This document shows, in pieces, positions 1 through 7,209 of a DNA stretch of 16,321 nt. The stretch comes from Limnohabitans sp. (GTDB lineage Bacteria > Pseudomonadota > Gammaproteobacteria > Burkholderiales > Burkholderiaceae_C). The notes beneath the pieces were generated by a model. That model had not been told where the DNA came from. It did no database searches and worked only from the letters and a program-made list of their open reading frames with translations. Position numbers and translations under genes: made by a program. The stretch spans positions 1 to 16,321 of the forward strand of contig JANQXJ010000189.1 in assembly GCA_030729445.1 (NCBI GenBank), in the 5' to 3' direction. How positions within the stretch are numbered: position 1 is the stretch's first letter; every line of letters begins with the position of its first letter.

Positions 1-243
1 CACCCAGTCGCTCCAAGCCTGCGCCAAAAAGTCCAGATAGTCGGCGCTGTGCACGCGTCGCAAAGCCGCGTCCAGCGGCAGGTCGACAGCGGGCTGCACC
101 AAGGTGCCGACAGGGCGCTTGCTCAGTTCATCGAGCACATGCTGCAGTCGCACGGGCACTTCGTGGCAATCGACCAAGCGGCCCCGGAACATTTCTTGGC
201 GGCCTGCGTGTTGGGCGTGGCGGGTGTTGTGGAAGATTTTCAT
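1..243 (-). CDS. Acetylpolyamine amidohydrolase / histone deacetylase-like protein, N-terminal part (cut by window edge)
   Basis: Reading leftward from an ATG at 243-241, 81 codons stay open to the window edge. The protein starts MKIFHNTRHAQHAGRQEMF, followed by FRGRLVDCHEVPVR near residues 19-32 and a VHSADYLDF segment near 65-73. This pattern (short beta strand, 'H..R....G...P.HE.P.R', then 'vHs.dYl.fL') is typical of the start of bacterial class II histone deacetylase/acetylpolyamine amidohydrolase proteins, Zn enzymes that remove acetyl groups from polyamines or other acetylamines. The catalytic His and metal ligands lie beyond the edge, so activity cannot be judged. The start lies 9 bases after the stop of the upstream crotonase gene with no clear Shine-Dalgarno sequence, which suggests co-transcription and perhaps translational coupling. 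Family call is fairly secure; substrate is unknown. Confidence 0.72.
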   Translation of the reverse strand, partial: MKIFHNTRHAQHAGRQEMFRGRLVDCHEVPVRLQHVLDELSKRPVGTLVQPAVDLPLDAALRRVHSADYLDFLAQAWSDWV

Positions 244-252
244 TTCAAAGCA

Positions 253-1095
253 TCAACCAAATTCCCGAAACCCCTTGAGAGGCGGCAACGGCGCAAAGTT
301 CGCCTCGCGTTTTTGTTGCATGGCGCTGATGGCCTCGCGCACGTTGGCGTTGCTCCAGATCGCGCCTTGCAGCCAGCCCATGTGGCGCAGGCTGTCTTCG
401 GTGCTGTGGTCGCGGGCGTAGTGCAGCACTTGCTTGGTGCCCCAGATGGCCACGGGCGGTTTGCTGGCGATTTCTTTGGCCGCTTGGAGGGCGGCGGCCA
501 CGGTGGCTTCGTGGGTGGGCAGCACCTCGTTGACCAAGCCGTGGGCCAGCGCCTTGTCGGCACTGAGGCGTCGGCCCGTGTAGGCCAATTCTTTGACGAG
601 CGCCATGGGCAGCAGCTTGGGCAGGCGCTGCAAGGTGCCCACGTCGGCCACCATGCCGATGTTGATTTCCTGGATGCAGAAGAACGCGTCGGCCGAGGCG
701 TAGCGCATGCAGCAGGCGGTGACCATGTCCACCGCGCCGCCAATGCAGCCGCCGTGAATGGCGGCAATGACCGGGATGCGCAGCTCTTCGAGCAGGGTGA
801 AGGTGTGCTGCATGTCGGTCAGCAGGTCGTACACGGCCGAGCGGCCTTCGGCGCTGGTGTCGTCCATTTGAATAGCGCTGCCAAAGGTCTGCAGGTCCAT
901 GCCCGCGCTGAAGTGTTTGCCCGTGCTCGAGATCACCAGCGCCCGGGCGGTGCCTGCTTTGTGGATGTCGGTCAGCACCTCGTGCAGCTCGCGCCAAAAG
1001 GTGGGGTGCATGGTGTTCATCGCCTCGGGGCGGTTCATCACCAGGTGGGCAACGTGGCCTTCATTCGTTAGGGAAAAGCATTTCAAATCGTTCAT
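253..1095 (-). CDS. Crotonase family protein, delta3,5-delta2,4-dienoyl-CoA isomerase type
   Basis: 280 aa from an ATG at 1095, preceded by AGGAG with 8 bases of spacing; a longer reading from 1164 adds 23 residues that look unlike the family and lack this ribosome site. It is a crotonase-fold acyl-CoA enzyme: oxyanion-hole segments HFSAGMDL (61-68) and IHGGCIGGAVD (113-123). The three acids used by mitochondrial dienoyl-CoA isomerase (ECH1) appear in the same local contexts: Asp123 in GGAVDM, Glu143 in IQEINIG, Asp151 in VADVGTLQRLP. The C-terminal part (YARDHSTEDSL) also follows ECH1. The probable role is moving 3,5-dienes to 2,4-dienes during beta-oxidation of unsaturated fatty acids, in the cytoplasm. 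General annotation pipelines would probably call it enoyl-CoA hydratase. It is followed closely by the deacetylase-like gene and is divergent from the antitoxin gene, with 165 bases between them. Confidence 0.88.
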   Translation of the reverse strand: MNDLKCFSLTNEGHVAHLVMNRPEAMNTMHPTFWRELHEVLTDIHKAGTARALVISSTGKHFSAGMDLQTFGSAIQMDDTSAEGRSAVYDLLTDMQHTFTLLEELRIPVIAAIHGGCIGGAVDMVTACCMRYASADAFFCIQEINIGMVADVGTLQRLPKLLPMALVKELAYTGRRLSADKALAHGLVNEVLPTHEATVAAALQAAKEIASKPPVAIWGTKQVLHYARDHSTEDSLRHMGWLQGAIWSNANVREAISAMQQKREANFAPLPPLKGFREFG

Positions 1096-1260
1096 GGGGG
1101 AAACTCCTATTCCAAGCAATGTAGCCGCTTGACTGGGGCAGTCGTGTCTCGGTTCAGACATCAAGCAAAATGTGAATTGTCACCTTCACTCTGCGCCGAG
1201 CGGGCGAGTTGATTCGCGTGATTTCAGCGCGGGACATGCACAGAAAGGAGCGCAGTATTT

Positions 1261-1533
1261 ATGAGCAAGCAGACAGCTAAAGAACCGATTCCAAAATTCA
1301 AAACTGAGGCCCAGGAAAGAGCCTATTGGGAGACTAACGACTCCACGGTGCATGTGGACTGGTCAAAGGCGCAAAAGGTCAAGTTGCCCAACTTGCGCCC
1401 CACCACCAAGACCATTTCGCTGCGACTGCCCCAGCATTTGCTGGACAGCATCAAGGTGGCTGCCAATGCCCGCGATGTTCCCTACCAGTCGCTCATCAAG
1501 GTCTGGCTGCAAGAGAAACTGCACAGTCACTGA
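1261..1533 (+). CDS. BrnA/CopG-family antitoxin, no partner toxin visible
   Basis: 90 aa starting at ATG 1261 with AAAGGAG about 10 bases upstream. The N-terminal half has the signature FKTEAQERAYWETNDST (13-29) and VDWSKAQKVKLPNLRP (32-47), typical of CopG-type antitoxins of type II toxin-antitoxin systems (BrnA group). The C-terminal half, TKTISLRLPQHLLDSIK and the following helix, is a ribbon-helix-helix DNA-binding and dimerisation unit. In the family the antitoxin binds and neutralises a BrnT-type RNase and represses its own operon. Here the 165 bases upstream are too short for a toxin gene, and the next gene downstream is the convergent polymerase ending 15 bases away, so it stands alone. 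It may be a remnant, an antitoxin acting on a distant toxin, or simply a small regulator. The family call is strong; the function is open. Confidence 0.85.
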   Translation: MSKQTAKEPIPKFKTEAQERAYWETNDSTVHVDWSKAQKVKLPNLRPTTKTISLRLPQHLLDSIKVAANARDVPYQSLIKVWLQEKLHSH

Positions 1534-1548
1534 GATACACCGTGACAC

Positions 1549-2859
1549 TCAGTCGTCGTTGAACAGAAGCTGCGTTTGCCATTCATGGCTCGGCTCTTCG
1601 GCCTTCAGGGGGTGACTCACCGAATCAGGCGCTGTCCCCGCCTTGACCAGGGAGCCCACCCGCACACCCAGAAGCCGAATGCGGCGTGACAGGTCGACGC
1701 GTTTGAGGCACTGGCCCGCCAATTGGCGGATGCGTTTGGCGTCAGCCGTGTAGCCGTCAATGCTTTGGTCGCGGGTCACGGCCTGGAAGTTGTCGTAGCG
1801 CAGCTTGATGCCGATGGTCTTGCCTTCGTAGCCTTTGCGCTGCAAATCGGCGGCCACTTGTTCGCACAACCTTGTGAATACGGCCCCGAGTTCTTCGCGG
1901 TCGCGCACGGCGTGCAGGTCGCGCTCAAACGTCGTCTCGCGACTCATGCTGACGGGTTCGCTTTCGGTTTCCACCGGGCGGTCGTCGCGCCCCCAAGCGG
2001 CTTCGTGCAGCCACGCGCCGTAGCTTTTGCCAAAGTTTTCCACCAGCCAGGGCAGCTCACGCGTCGCCAAGTCGCCAATGGTGTGGATGCCAAAGCCCTT
2101 GAGCTTTTCATCGGCCTTGGGGCCCACGCCGTTGATCTTGCGGCAAGCCAGCGGCCAGATGTGGGTTTGCAGGTCGGCCTCGTGCACAACAGAGATGCCG
2201 TTGGGCTTGTTGAACTCGCTGGCCATTTTGGCGATGAGTTTGTTGGGCGCCACACCCACCGAGCAGGTCAGGCCCGTGGCGTCAAAAATGCTTTTCTGGA
2301 TCAGCCGCGCCAGCACGCGCCCGCCTTCGCGTTGGCCGCCGGGCACGTCGGTGAAGTCGATGTAGACCTCGTCCACGCCTCGGTCCTGCATGAGGGGGGC
2401 GATGTCGGTGATGATGCTTTTGAAGGTGCGCGAGAAGTAGCGGTAACGCTCAAAGTCCACAGGCAAAAGAATCGCCTGCGGGCAAAGCTTGGCGGCCTTC
2501 ATCAGCCCCATGGCCGAGCCGATGCCAAACTGCCGCGCCGCATAGGTGGCGGTGGTGATCACGCCGCGCCCGGTGTAGCCCCCAATGCGCGGGAAGAAGT
2601 CGACCGGGATGCGGTCCAGCCGCTCGGCAAAGGTGTCCTCGGTCCACTCGCCTTCGGGGTAGGCCGCTTGCAGCTTGCTCAGCAGGTCGTCTTCTTTGCG
2701 CCTGCCGCCGCCAATGACCACGGGCAAGCCCTTGAGCTGCGGGTAGCGCAGCAGCTCGCAGGACGCGTAAAACGCGTCCATGTCGAGGTGGGCAATGCGA
2801 CGCGGCAAGGCCGCGTGCTCAGGCGGGGCAGCAGTGGCGGAAACGGTGGGCACTTGCAA
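1549..2859 (-). CDS. dinB: Y-family DNA polymerase, DNA polymerase IV (DinB)-like
   Basis: 436 aa translesion polymerase. Palm/fingers motifs: HLDMDAFYASCE (24-35), with metal ligand Asp26 and steric-gate Tyr31, and GVDEVYIDF (161-169), with catalytic Asp163-Glu164. TCSVGVAPNKLIAKMASEFNKP (198-219) follows, then a helix-hairpin-helix-like KINGVGPKADEKLKGFG thumb segment and a C-terminal little-finger domain. The last residues include QTQLLF (428-433), which fits the QxxLxF beta-clamp binding motif. Compared with E. coli DinB (351 aa) there is an insertion of about 40 residues between VVIGGG (47-52) and GVITTATYAAR (99-109), seen also in other Burkholderiales enzymes from memory. No ATG fits the N-terminus: the candidates are TTG at 2859 or GTG at 2853, with no good Shine-Dalgarno sequence, so the exact start is uncertain. 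No LexA box (CTGT-N8-ACAG) is visible upstream. It converges on the antitoxin gene. Confidence 0.92.
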   Translation of the reverse strand: MQVPTVSATAAPPEHAALPRRIAHLDMDAFYASCELLRYPQLKGLPVVIGGGRRKEDDLLSKLQAAYPEGEWTEDTFAERLDRIPVDFFPRIGGYTGRGVITTATYAARQFGIGSAMGLMKAAKLCPQAILLPVDFERYRYFSRTFKSIITDIAPLMQDRGVDEVYIDFTDVPGGQREGGRVLARLIQKSIFDATGLTCSVGVAPNKLIAKMASEFNKPNGISVVHEADLQTHIWPLACRKINGVGPKADEKLKGFGIHTIGDLATRELPWLVENFGKSYGAWLHEAAWGRDDRPVETESEPVSMSRETTFERDLHAVRDREELGAVFTRLCEQVAADLQRKGYEGKTIGIKLRYDNFQAVTRDQSIDGYTADAKRIRQLAGQCLKRVDLSRRIRLLGVRVGSLVKAGTAPDSVSHPLKAEEPSHEWQTQLLFNDD

Positions 2860-2935
2860 AGGATAACGCCAAGTCAGCGCGAGCCCGAATTGCGTTTACC
2901 ATGCGAGCCGCCAATAAAAAACAAAGGGGAGTGGC

Positions 2936-3331
2936 ATGAAAAAGCAAGTCTTGAGAGCCAGCGTTCTGGGCGCTGTGGTGGGTGGTTTGGTGGCGTGCTC
3001 GTCGCAGTCTTTGCTGGACAGTCATTGGATCGACGCAGGCCCGTCCGTGGGGCAGGCTCCGGTCAGTCTGGACATTGGCCCGGATGGCCGCTTGTCGGGC
3101 AACACGGGATGCAACCGCTATATCGGCAAAGCTGAAATCAGCGACCAGGGTGTGCGGTTGGTGCAAGGGGGATCTACGCGGATGTTTTGCTTTCCGCAGG
3201 AGGTCATGGACACCGAAACCCGGTTGCTGGCGGCTTTGGACAAAACCCGCGCCGCCCGTCAAGAGCAGGGTTTGTTGCTCTTGCTGGACGAGGCGGGTCA
3301 GGTTTTGTGGCGTTTCAAGCCACGGGACTGA
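2936..3331 (+). CDS. META domain-containing lipoprotein (HslJ-like)
   Basis: 131 aa, ATG at 2936 after a clear AAAGGGGA ribosome site (2923-2930). Residues 1-20 form a lipoprotein signal (KK, hydrophobic stretch, LVA) with lipobox Cys21, so the mature protein should be lipid-anchored. The rest is one META domain: GNTGCNRYIG (55-64) and TRMFCFPQEVMDTE (81-94) are its two hallmark segments, ending with LWRFKPRD. META/HslJ proteins are small envelope proteins, linked in E. coli HslJ to novobiocin resistance and heat-shock induction; the biochemical role is unclear. A weak sigma70-like pair can be proposed upstream (TTGCGT 2890-2895, 17-base spacer, AATAAA 2913-2918), with low confidence. The gene stops 4 bases before the end of the convergent lldD gene, with no terminator in between. 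Confidence 0.88.
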   Translation: MKKQVLRASVLGAVVGGLVACSSQSLLDSHWIDAGPSVGQAPVSLDIGPDGRLSGNTGCNRYIGKAEISDQGVRLVQGGSTRMFCFPQEVMDTETRLLAALDKTRAARQEQGLLLLLDEAGQVLWRFKPRD

Positions 3332-3335
3332 ACCA

Positions 3336-4490
3336 TCAAGCGGTCGGGAAGGTGCCCGGCAGCAAGATGTTGGTGCCCACGTTCTGGATGTTGGTGTGGC
3401 CACAAAAGGCCATGGTCACGTCCAGTTCTTTGTGGATGATCTGCAGGGCTTTGGTCACACCTTCTTCGCCCATGGCGCCCAGGCCATAGACCATGGCGCG
3501 GCCGATCATGACGCCTTTGGCACCCAGCGCCCAGGCTTTGAGCACGTCTTGGCCCGAGCGGATGCCGCCGTCCATCCAGACTTCGATTTGGTCGCCCACG
3601 GCAGCGACGATGGCGGGCAGGGCTTCGATGCTGCTTTGTGCGCCGTCGAGCTGGCGGCCGCCGTGGTTGCTGACCACGATGGCGTCGGCACCACTGGCCA
3701 CGGCCAGCTTGGCGTCTTCCACGTCCATGATGCCCTTCAAGATCAATTTGCCGCCCCATTGTTTTTTGACCCAGGCGATGTCTTCCCAGTTGAGCGTCGG
3801 GTCAAACTGTTCGTTGGTCCATGAGGCCAGCGACTTCATGTTGGTCACGGCTTTGACGTGGCCCACCAAGTTGCCAAAGGTGTGGCGTTTGGTCCCGGCC
3901 ATGCCCAGGCACCAGCGGGGCTTGGTCATCAGGTTGATGATGTTGGCGATGGTGGGGCGGGGGGGCGCGGTCAGGCCGTTTTTCAAGTCTTTGTGGCGCT
4001 GGCCGATCACCTGCAAGTCGAGTGTGAGCACCATGGCGCTCACGTTGGCGGCTTTGCAGCGGTCGATCATGCGGGCCATGGCCTCGCGGTCGCGCATCAT
4101 GTAGAGCTGAAACCAAAACGGCGCTTGGGTGTGGGCCGCGATGTCTTCGATGGAGCAGATGCTCATGGTCGACAACGTGAAGGGGATGCCGAATTTCTTG
4201 GCGGCCATGGCGGCGTGCATTTCGCCATCGGCGTGCTGCATGCCCGTGAGGCCCACGGGCGCGATGCAGACGGGCATCTTGGTGTCGATGCCGACCATCT
4301 TCGTGGCCGTGGTGCGGTTTTCCATGTTCACCGCTACGCGCTGGCGCAGCTTGATTTTGTGGAAGTCTGTCTCGTTGGCGCGGTAGGTGCCCTCGGTCCA
4401 CGAGCCGCTGTCGGCGTAGTCGTAGAACATGCGCGGCACGCGCTTTTCAGCCAGAACGCGCAGGTCTTCGATGTTGGTGATCACGGTCAT
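3336..4490 (-). CDS. lldD: FMN-dependent alpha-hydroxy-acid dehydrogenase, probable L-lactate dehydrogenase
   Basis: 384 aa, ATG at 4490 with GGAG 8 bases upstream. Full-length member of the FMN-dependent alpha-hydroxy-acid oxidase/dehydrogenase family (usual 360-400 aa). Active-site residues by analogy with glycolate oxidase: Tyr25 in FYDYADSG, Tyr130 in FQLYMM, Lys252 in ILKGI, catalytic His276 and substrate-binding Arg279 in SNHGGRQLDG. FMN phosphate-binding segments are DGGIRSG (307-313) and IGRAM (329-333). It oxidises a 2-hydroxy acid (most likely L-lactate) to the 2-oxo acid, passing electrons to the respiratory chain, at the inner face of the membrane. The L-lactate assignment is from overall likeness; glycolate, mandelate or another hydroxy acid cannot be excluded. 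It lies 152 bases downstream of udh on the same strand, so it may be read through from the hexuronate operon or have its own promoter. Confidence 0.86.
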   Translation of the reverse strand: MTVITNIEDLRVLAEKRVPRMFYDYADSGSWTEGTYRANETDFHKIKLRQRVAVNMENRTTATKMVGIDTKMPVCIAPVGLTGMQHADGEMHAAMAAKKFGIPFTLSTMSICSIEDIAAHTQAPFWFQLYMMRDREAMARMIDRCKAANVSAMVLTLDLQVIGQRHKDLKNGLTAPPRPTIANIINLMTKPRWCLGMAGTKRHTFGNLVGHVKAVTNMKSLASWTNEQFDPTLNWEDIAWVKKQWGGKLILKGIMDVEDAKLAVASGADAIVVSNHGGRQLDGAQSSIEALPAIVAAVGDQIEVWMDGGIRSGQDVLKAWALGAKGVMIGRAMVYGLGAMGEEGVTKALQIIHKELDVTMAFCGHTNIQNVGTNILLPGTFPTA

Positions 4491-4642
4491 GGGGCAGTCT
4501 CCGAAGGGGTGTCAGTTTTTAATACAACGCGCATCCTAGCCGCCCGGCAGGCTTCGGGCTGTGAAACTTGAGACAGCCTGTTTGAAATTTATTGTGGGCG
4601 GTCCTTGGGGACACCCCAACGCAGGGGCGTTCGGTTGCGTTG
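4491..4642. other. Intergenic region between udh and lldD with two inverted repeats
   Basis: There is no coding sequence here. Two imperfectly placed hairpins are visible. One is a 6-bp perfect stem with a 3-base loop, TTGGGG/CCCCAA at 4605-4619, just after the udh stop. The other is GGCTGT/ACAGCC at 4557-4562 and 4573-4578, with an alternative outer pairing to nearby CAGGC/GCCTG. Neither is followed by a T-run in the minus direction, so neither is a convincing intrinsic terminator. The stretch must also hold the ribosome site of lldD, and its promoter if it has one; I find no good sigma70 pair. Confidence 0.35.
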
Positions 4643-5464
4643 TTAACCGTGTGGGGAGGCTTTGACGAAGGCGCCGCCTTGGTAAATCGCTGCCGGGTCT
4701 TGCGCATCGATGGTCTGCTGGCGCGCCTCGACAGCGGTGCGAAACACGTCTGAGGAGTCCAGAGGCCGGTAGCCGATGTGCTTGGCGTGGGTGTTGTCCC
4801 ACCAGGTGGTTTGGTTGTCTGACATGCCGTAAATGATGGCGTGGCCCACGATCGGGGCCGTCAGTGCCGACACGACCAAGCGCTCCAAGTCGTCAAAACT
4901 TAACCAAGTGGCCAGCATGCGACGGTCTTTCGGTTCTGCATAAGAAGAGCCAATGCGCAGGCTCACCGTCTCGATGCCCCAGCGGTCCCAATACAGTTGG
5001 GCCAGGTCTTCGCCAAAGGCTTTGGACAGGCCATAAAAACCATCGGGCTTGGGCGGCATGCGGGTGTTCACCACCTCGTCTTGGCGGTAAAAGCCGGTGA
5101 CGTGGTTGGAGCTGGCAAACACGATGCGCTTGACCCCTTGCAGGCGAGCGGCCTCATACAGGTTGACCATGCCCACAATGTTGCCCGCCAAGATGGGCTC
5201 CCAGGGCTGTTCGGTGGACACCCCACCCATGTGCACCACCGCGTTCACGCCTTGGAGCAAGGCCATCATTTGGTCTTTGTCTTCGAGCGATGCGAGTTGC
5301 ACCTCTTCGCCCGTACCGGCTGGGTCGAGTTCACGCCTGTGGCTCACGCGCAGCACATCGCAATAGGCTTTCAGGCGAGGGCGGAGCTCTTTGCCCAGGT
5401 TGCCGCCCGCACCCGTGAGGAGCAGGCGCGGAAATCGAATGGGGGAAGCCGGTGTTTTGAGCAT
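4643..5464 (-). CDS. udh: Uronate dehydrogenase (NAD-dependent)
   Basis: 273 aa short-chain/extended Rossmann enzyme. The NAD site is LLLTGAGGNLGKE (14-26) with the GxxGxxG glycines 18, 21 and 24; the catalytic pair is Tyr144 and Lys148 in GFYGLSKAFGEDL. Features specific to uronate dehydrogenase rather than general epimerases are SSNHVTGFY (118-126), LRIGSSYAEPKDRRMLATWLS (169-189) and the later NQTTWWDN segment. It oxidises D-galacturonate or D-glucuronate to the corresponding hexaro-1,5-lactone in the cytoplasm, the first step of the oxidative pathway. It follows garL by 14 bases with no recognisable Shine-Dalgarno sequence, so translation is probably coupled to garL. It is the last gene of the gudD-garR-garL-udh run before a 152-base gap. 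Family assignment is strong, supported by the neighbouring hexarate genes. Confidence 0.93.
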   Translation of the reverse strand: MLKTPASPIRFPRLLLTGAGGNLGKELRPRLKAYCDVLRVSHRRELDPAGTGEEVQLASLEDKDQMMALLQGVNAVVHMGGVSTEQPWEPILAGNIVGMVNLYEAARLQGVKRIVFASSNHVTGFYRQDEVVNTRMPPKPDGFYGLSKAFGEDLAQLYWDRWGIETVSLRIGSSYAEPKDRRMLATWLSFDDLERLVVSALTAPIVGHAIIYGMSDNQTTWWDNTHAKHIGYRPLDSSDVFRTAVEARQQTIDAQDPAAIYQGGAFVKASPHG

Positions 5465-5478
5465 ATGTTTTTTGAAAT

Positions 5479-6243
5479 TCAGGATTTGAAACGACCCGCC
5501 AGTGCGGTGGCGCTGTCGCGCAACACGTTTTGGTCAGCGCCCACGGCCACAAACAGACAGCCTTGCTCAACATAGTGTTTGGCCAGGGCCTCGTCGCCTG
5601 TGAGGATGCCGGCTGCTTTGCCGCAAGCGCGGATGCGGGCAATGGACTCGTCAATGACTTTCAGAACATCCGGGTGCTTGGGGTTACCCAGGTGGCCTAA
5701 AGCGGCCGACAAGTCACCGGGACCGATGAACACGCCATCCACACCGTCCACGTTGGCAATGGCTTCGATGTTTTTCAGGCCTTCCACGGTTTCTACCTGC
5801 AGCAGCAGGCAGATTTCTTCGCTGCTGTGATGGGCATAGCCCTTGACCCGGCCATAGTGGCTGGCCCGCGGTGCGCCTGCGTAGCCTCGCACGCCGTGGG
5901 GCGGGTAGCGCGTGTATGACACGGCCAATTGGGCTTCTTCCTCGGTTTGGATGTAAGGCACCAGCAGGCTTTGCACGCCGATGTCGAGCAAGCGCTTGAA
6001 GGTCACCATGTCGTTCCACGGTGGACGCACGATGGCGGTGGTCGGGCTGCCTTTCATGGCTTGCAACTGCGCCAAAATTTCGGGCAAGTCGTTGGGCGAG
6101 TGCTCCATGTCCAGCAGCAGCCAGTCAAAGCCGCAGTGCGCCAGGATCTCGGTGCTGATGTTGTTGCACAGGTGCGACCACAGGCCAATCTGCTTTTGGC
6201 CGGACTGGATCGCGTGTTTGAAATGGTTGATGGGCATGTCCAT
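5479..6243 (-). CDS. garL: 5-keto-4-deoxy-D-glucarate aldolase
   Basis: 254 aa from ATG 6243; AAGGAA about 7 bases upstream overlaps the garR stop. A longer reading to 6336 would add 31 unlike residues and overlap garR. HpcH/HpaI-family class II aldolase, close to E. coli GarL (256 aa) throughout: QIGLWSHLCNNISTEIL (18-34), catalytic His48 in DMEHSPND, Arg73 in VRPPWN, RYPPHGVRG (112-120), metal ligands Glu151 in LQVETVEG and Asp177 in GPGDLSAALGHLG. It splits 5-keto-4-deoxy-D-glucarate (equal to 2-keto-3-deoxyglucarate read from the other end) into pyruvate and tartronate semialdehyde. Its substrate comes from GudD and GarD; its product goes to GarR, encoded just upstream. The related HpaI aldolase of homoprotocatechuate breakdown is the alternative, but the local context argues for GarL. 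Confidence 0.93.
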   Translation of the reverse strand: MDMPINHFKHAIQSGQKQIGLWSHLCNNISTEILAHCGFDWLLLDMEHSPNDLPEILAQLQAMKGSPTTAIVRPPWNDMVTFKRLLDIGVQSLLVPYIQTEEEAQLAVSYTRYPPHGVRGYAGAPRASHYGRVKGYAHHSSEEICLLLQVETVEGLKNIEAIANVDGVDGVFIGPGDLSAALGHLGNPKHPDVLKVIDESIARIRACGKAAGILTGDEALAKHYVEQGCLFVAVGADQNVLRDSATALAGRFKS

Positions 6244-6254
6244 GGCGTGATTCC

Positions 6255-7154
6255 TTAAGGGGAGGGCGTGGGGGTGGGGCTGATCTGGAAATTGGCGGCG
6301 ATTTCGAGTGCGCGCACCAGGCCGGAATGGTCCCAAGCACCGCCGCCGTGGGCCACGCAGCTGTTCATCAGTTGTTGGGCATTGGCCGTGTTGGGCAGGC
6401 TCAGGCCCATAGCTTTGGCACCCTCGAGCGCCAGGTTCAGGTCTTTCTGGTGCAGCTCAATGCGGAAACCCGGGTTGAAGGTGCGCTTGATCATGCGCTC
6501 GCCATGCAGTTCCAAAATGCGGCTGGTGGCGAGGCCTCCCATCAGGGCCTGGCGCACTTTGGCAGGGTCGGCTCCGGCCTTGGCCGCAAACAGCAGGGCT
6601 TCGCCCACGGCCTCGATGTTGAGCGCCACGACGATCTGGTTGGCCACTTTGCAGGTTTGGCCGCTGCCGTTGTCACCGATCAGGGTGATGTTTTTGCCCA
6701 TCAGGGCAAACAAAGGTTGGACTTTGTTGAATGTGGCTTCGCTGCCGCCCACCATGATGGTGAGGCTGGCCGCTTTGGCACCCACTTCGCCACCGGAAAC
6801 GGGGGCGTCCAGGTAATCGCAACCGAGCTCGTTGATCTTGGCGGCGAAGGCTTTGGTGGCAATGGGCGAAATGGAACTCATGTCCACGATGGTCTTGCCC
6901 GGACTCAGGCCCTGGGCCACGCCTTGGGCGCCAAACAACACGTCTTGCACATGCGGTGTGTCGGGCACCATCAGGAAAATGATGTCGGCATGCTGGGCCA
7001 CATCGGTGGGTGAGTTGCAAGCTTTGGCCCCTTGCGCAGTCAGCCCTTGGGGTGTGCCGCTGCGCGAGTGCACGAAGAGTTCGTGGCCTGCAGCCAGCAA
7101 ATGACCCACCATGGGTTGACCCATGATGCCCAGGCCAATGAATCCTAATTTCAT
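6255..7154 (-). CDS. garR: 2-hydroxy-3-oxopropionate (tartronate semialdehyde) reductase
   Basis: 299 aa from ATG 7154, preceded by GGAG with 6 bases of spacing; a TTG 12 bases further up is less likely. Beta-hydroxyacid dehydrogenase family: N-terminal dinucleotide site GFIGLGIMGQPM (4-15), substrate-binding loop DAPVSGGEVGA (116-126, with Ser120 and two glycines), catalytic Lys169 in QTCKVANQ, and a C-terminal all-helical domain with FNPGFRIELHQKDLNLAL. The FRIxLHxKDL block and overall likeness fit GarR/GlxR rather than 3-hydroxyisobutyrate dehydrogenase. It reduces tartronate semialdehyde to D-glycerate with NAD(P)H. The gene ends 11 bases before the garL start and begins 55 bases after gudD ends, in one run on the same strand. 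No promoter or operator-like sequence is visible in the 55-base gap. Confidence 0.92.
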   Translation of the reverse strand: MKLGFIGLGIMGQPMVGHLLAAGHELFVHSRSGTPQGLTAQGAKACNSPTDVAQHADIIFLMVPDTPHVQDVLFGAQGVAQGLSPGKTIVDMSSISPIATKAFAAKINELGCDYLDAPVSGGEVGAKAASLTIMVGGSEATFNKVQPLFALMGKNITLIGDNGSGQTCKVANQIVVALNIEAVGEALLFAAKAGADPAKVRQALMGGLATSRILELHGERMIKRTFNPGFRIELHQKDLNLALEGAKAMGLSLPNTANAQQLMNSCVAHGGGAWDHSGLVRALEIAANFQISPTPTPSP

Positions 7155-7209
7155 GTGTTTCTCCAAATCCGATGGGGGTGTGTGGTTAACGTTTCGTGCA
7201 AGTTGGCTT

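Noticed and set aside
49..1071. Long plus-strand open frame of about 340 codons opposite the crotonase gene
   Set aside because: Its translation is Gly/His/Val-rich low-complexity and matches no family; it is the mirror of the strongly supported minus-strand crotonase and deacetylase genes in G/C-rich codons.
2860..2935. LexA (SOS) box controlling dinB
   Set aside because: No CTGT-N8-ACAG or close variant is visible between dinB and the lipoprotein gene.
1723..3135. Plus-strand open frame of about 470 codons opposite the DinB gene
   Set aside because: No recognisable domain, runs across the polymerase into the lipoprotein gene in another frame, and is explained by codon bias of the opposite strand.
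4605..4619. Perfect short inverted repeat after udh as a terminator
   Set aside because: The stem is only 6 bp with a 3-base loop, and no T-run follows in the minus direction, so it is listed only as an inverted repeat of the gap.
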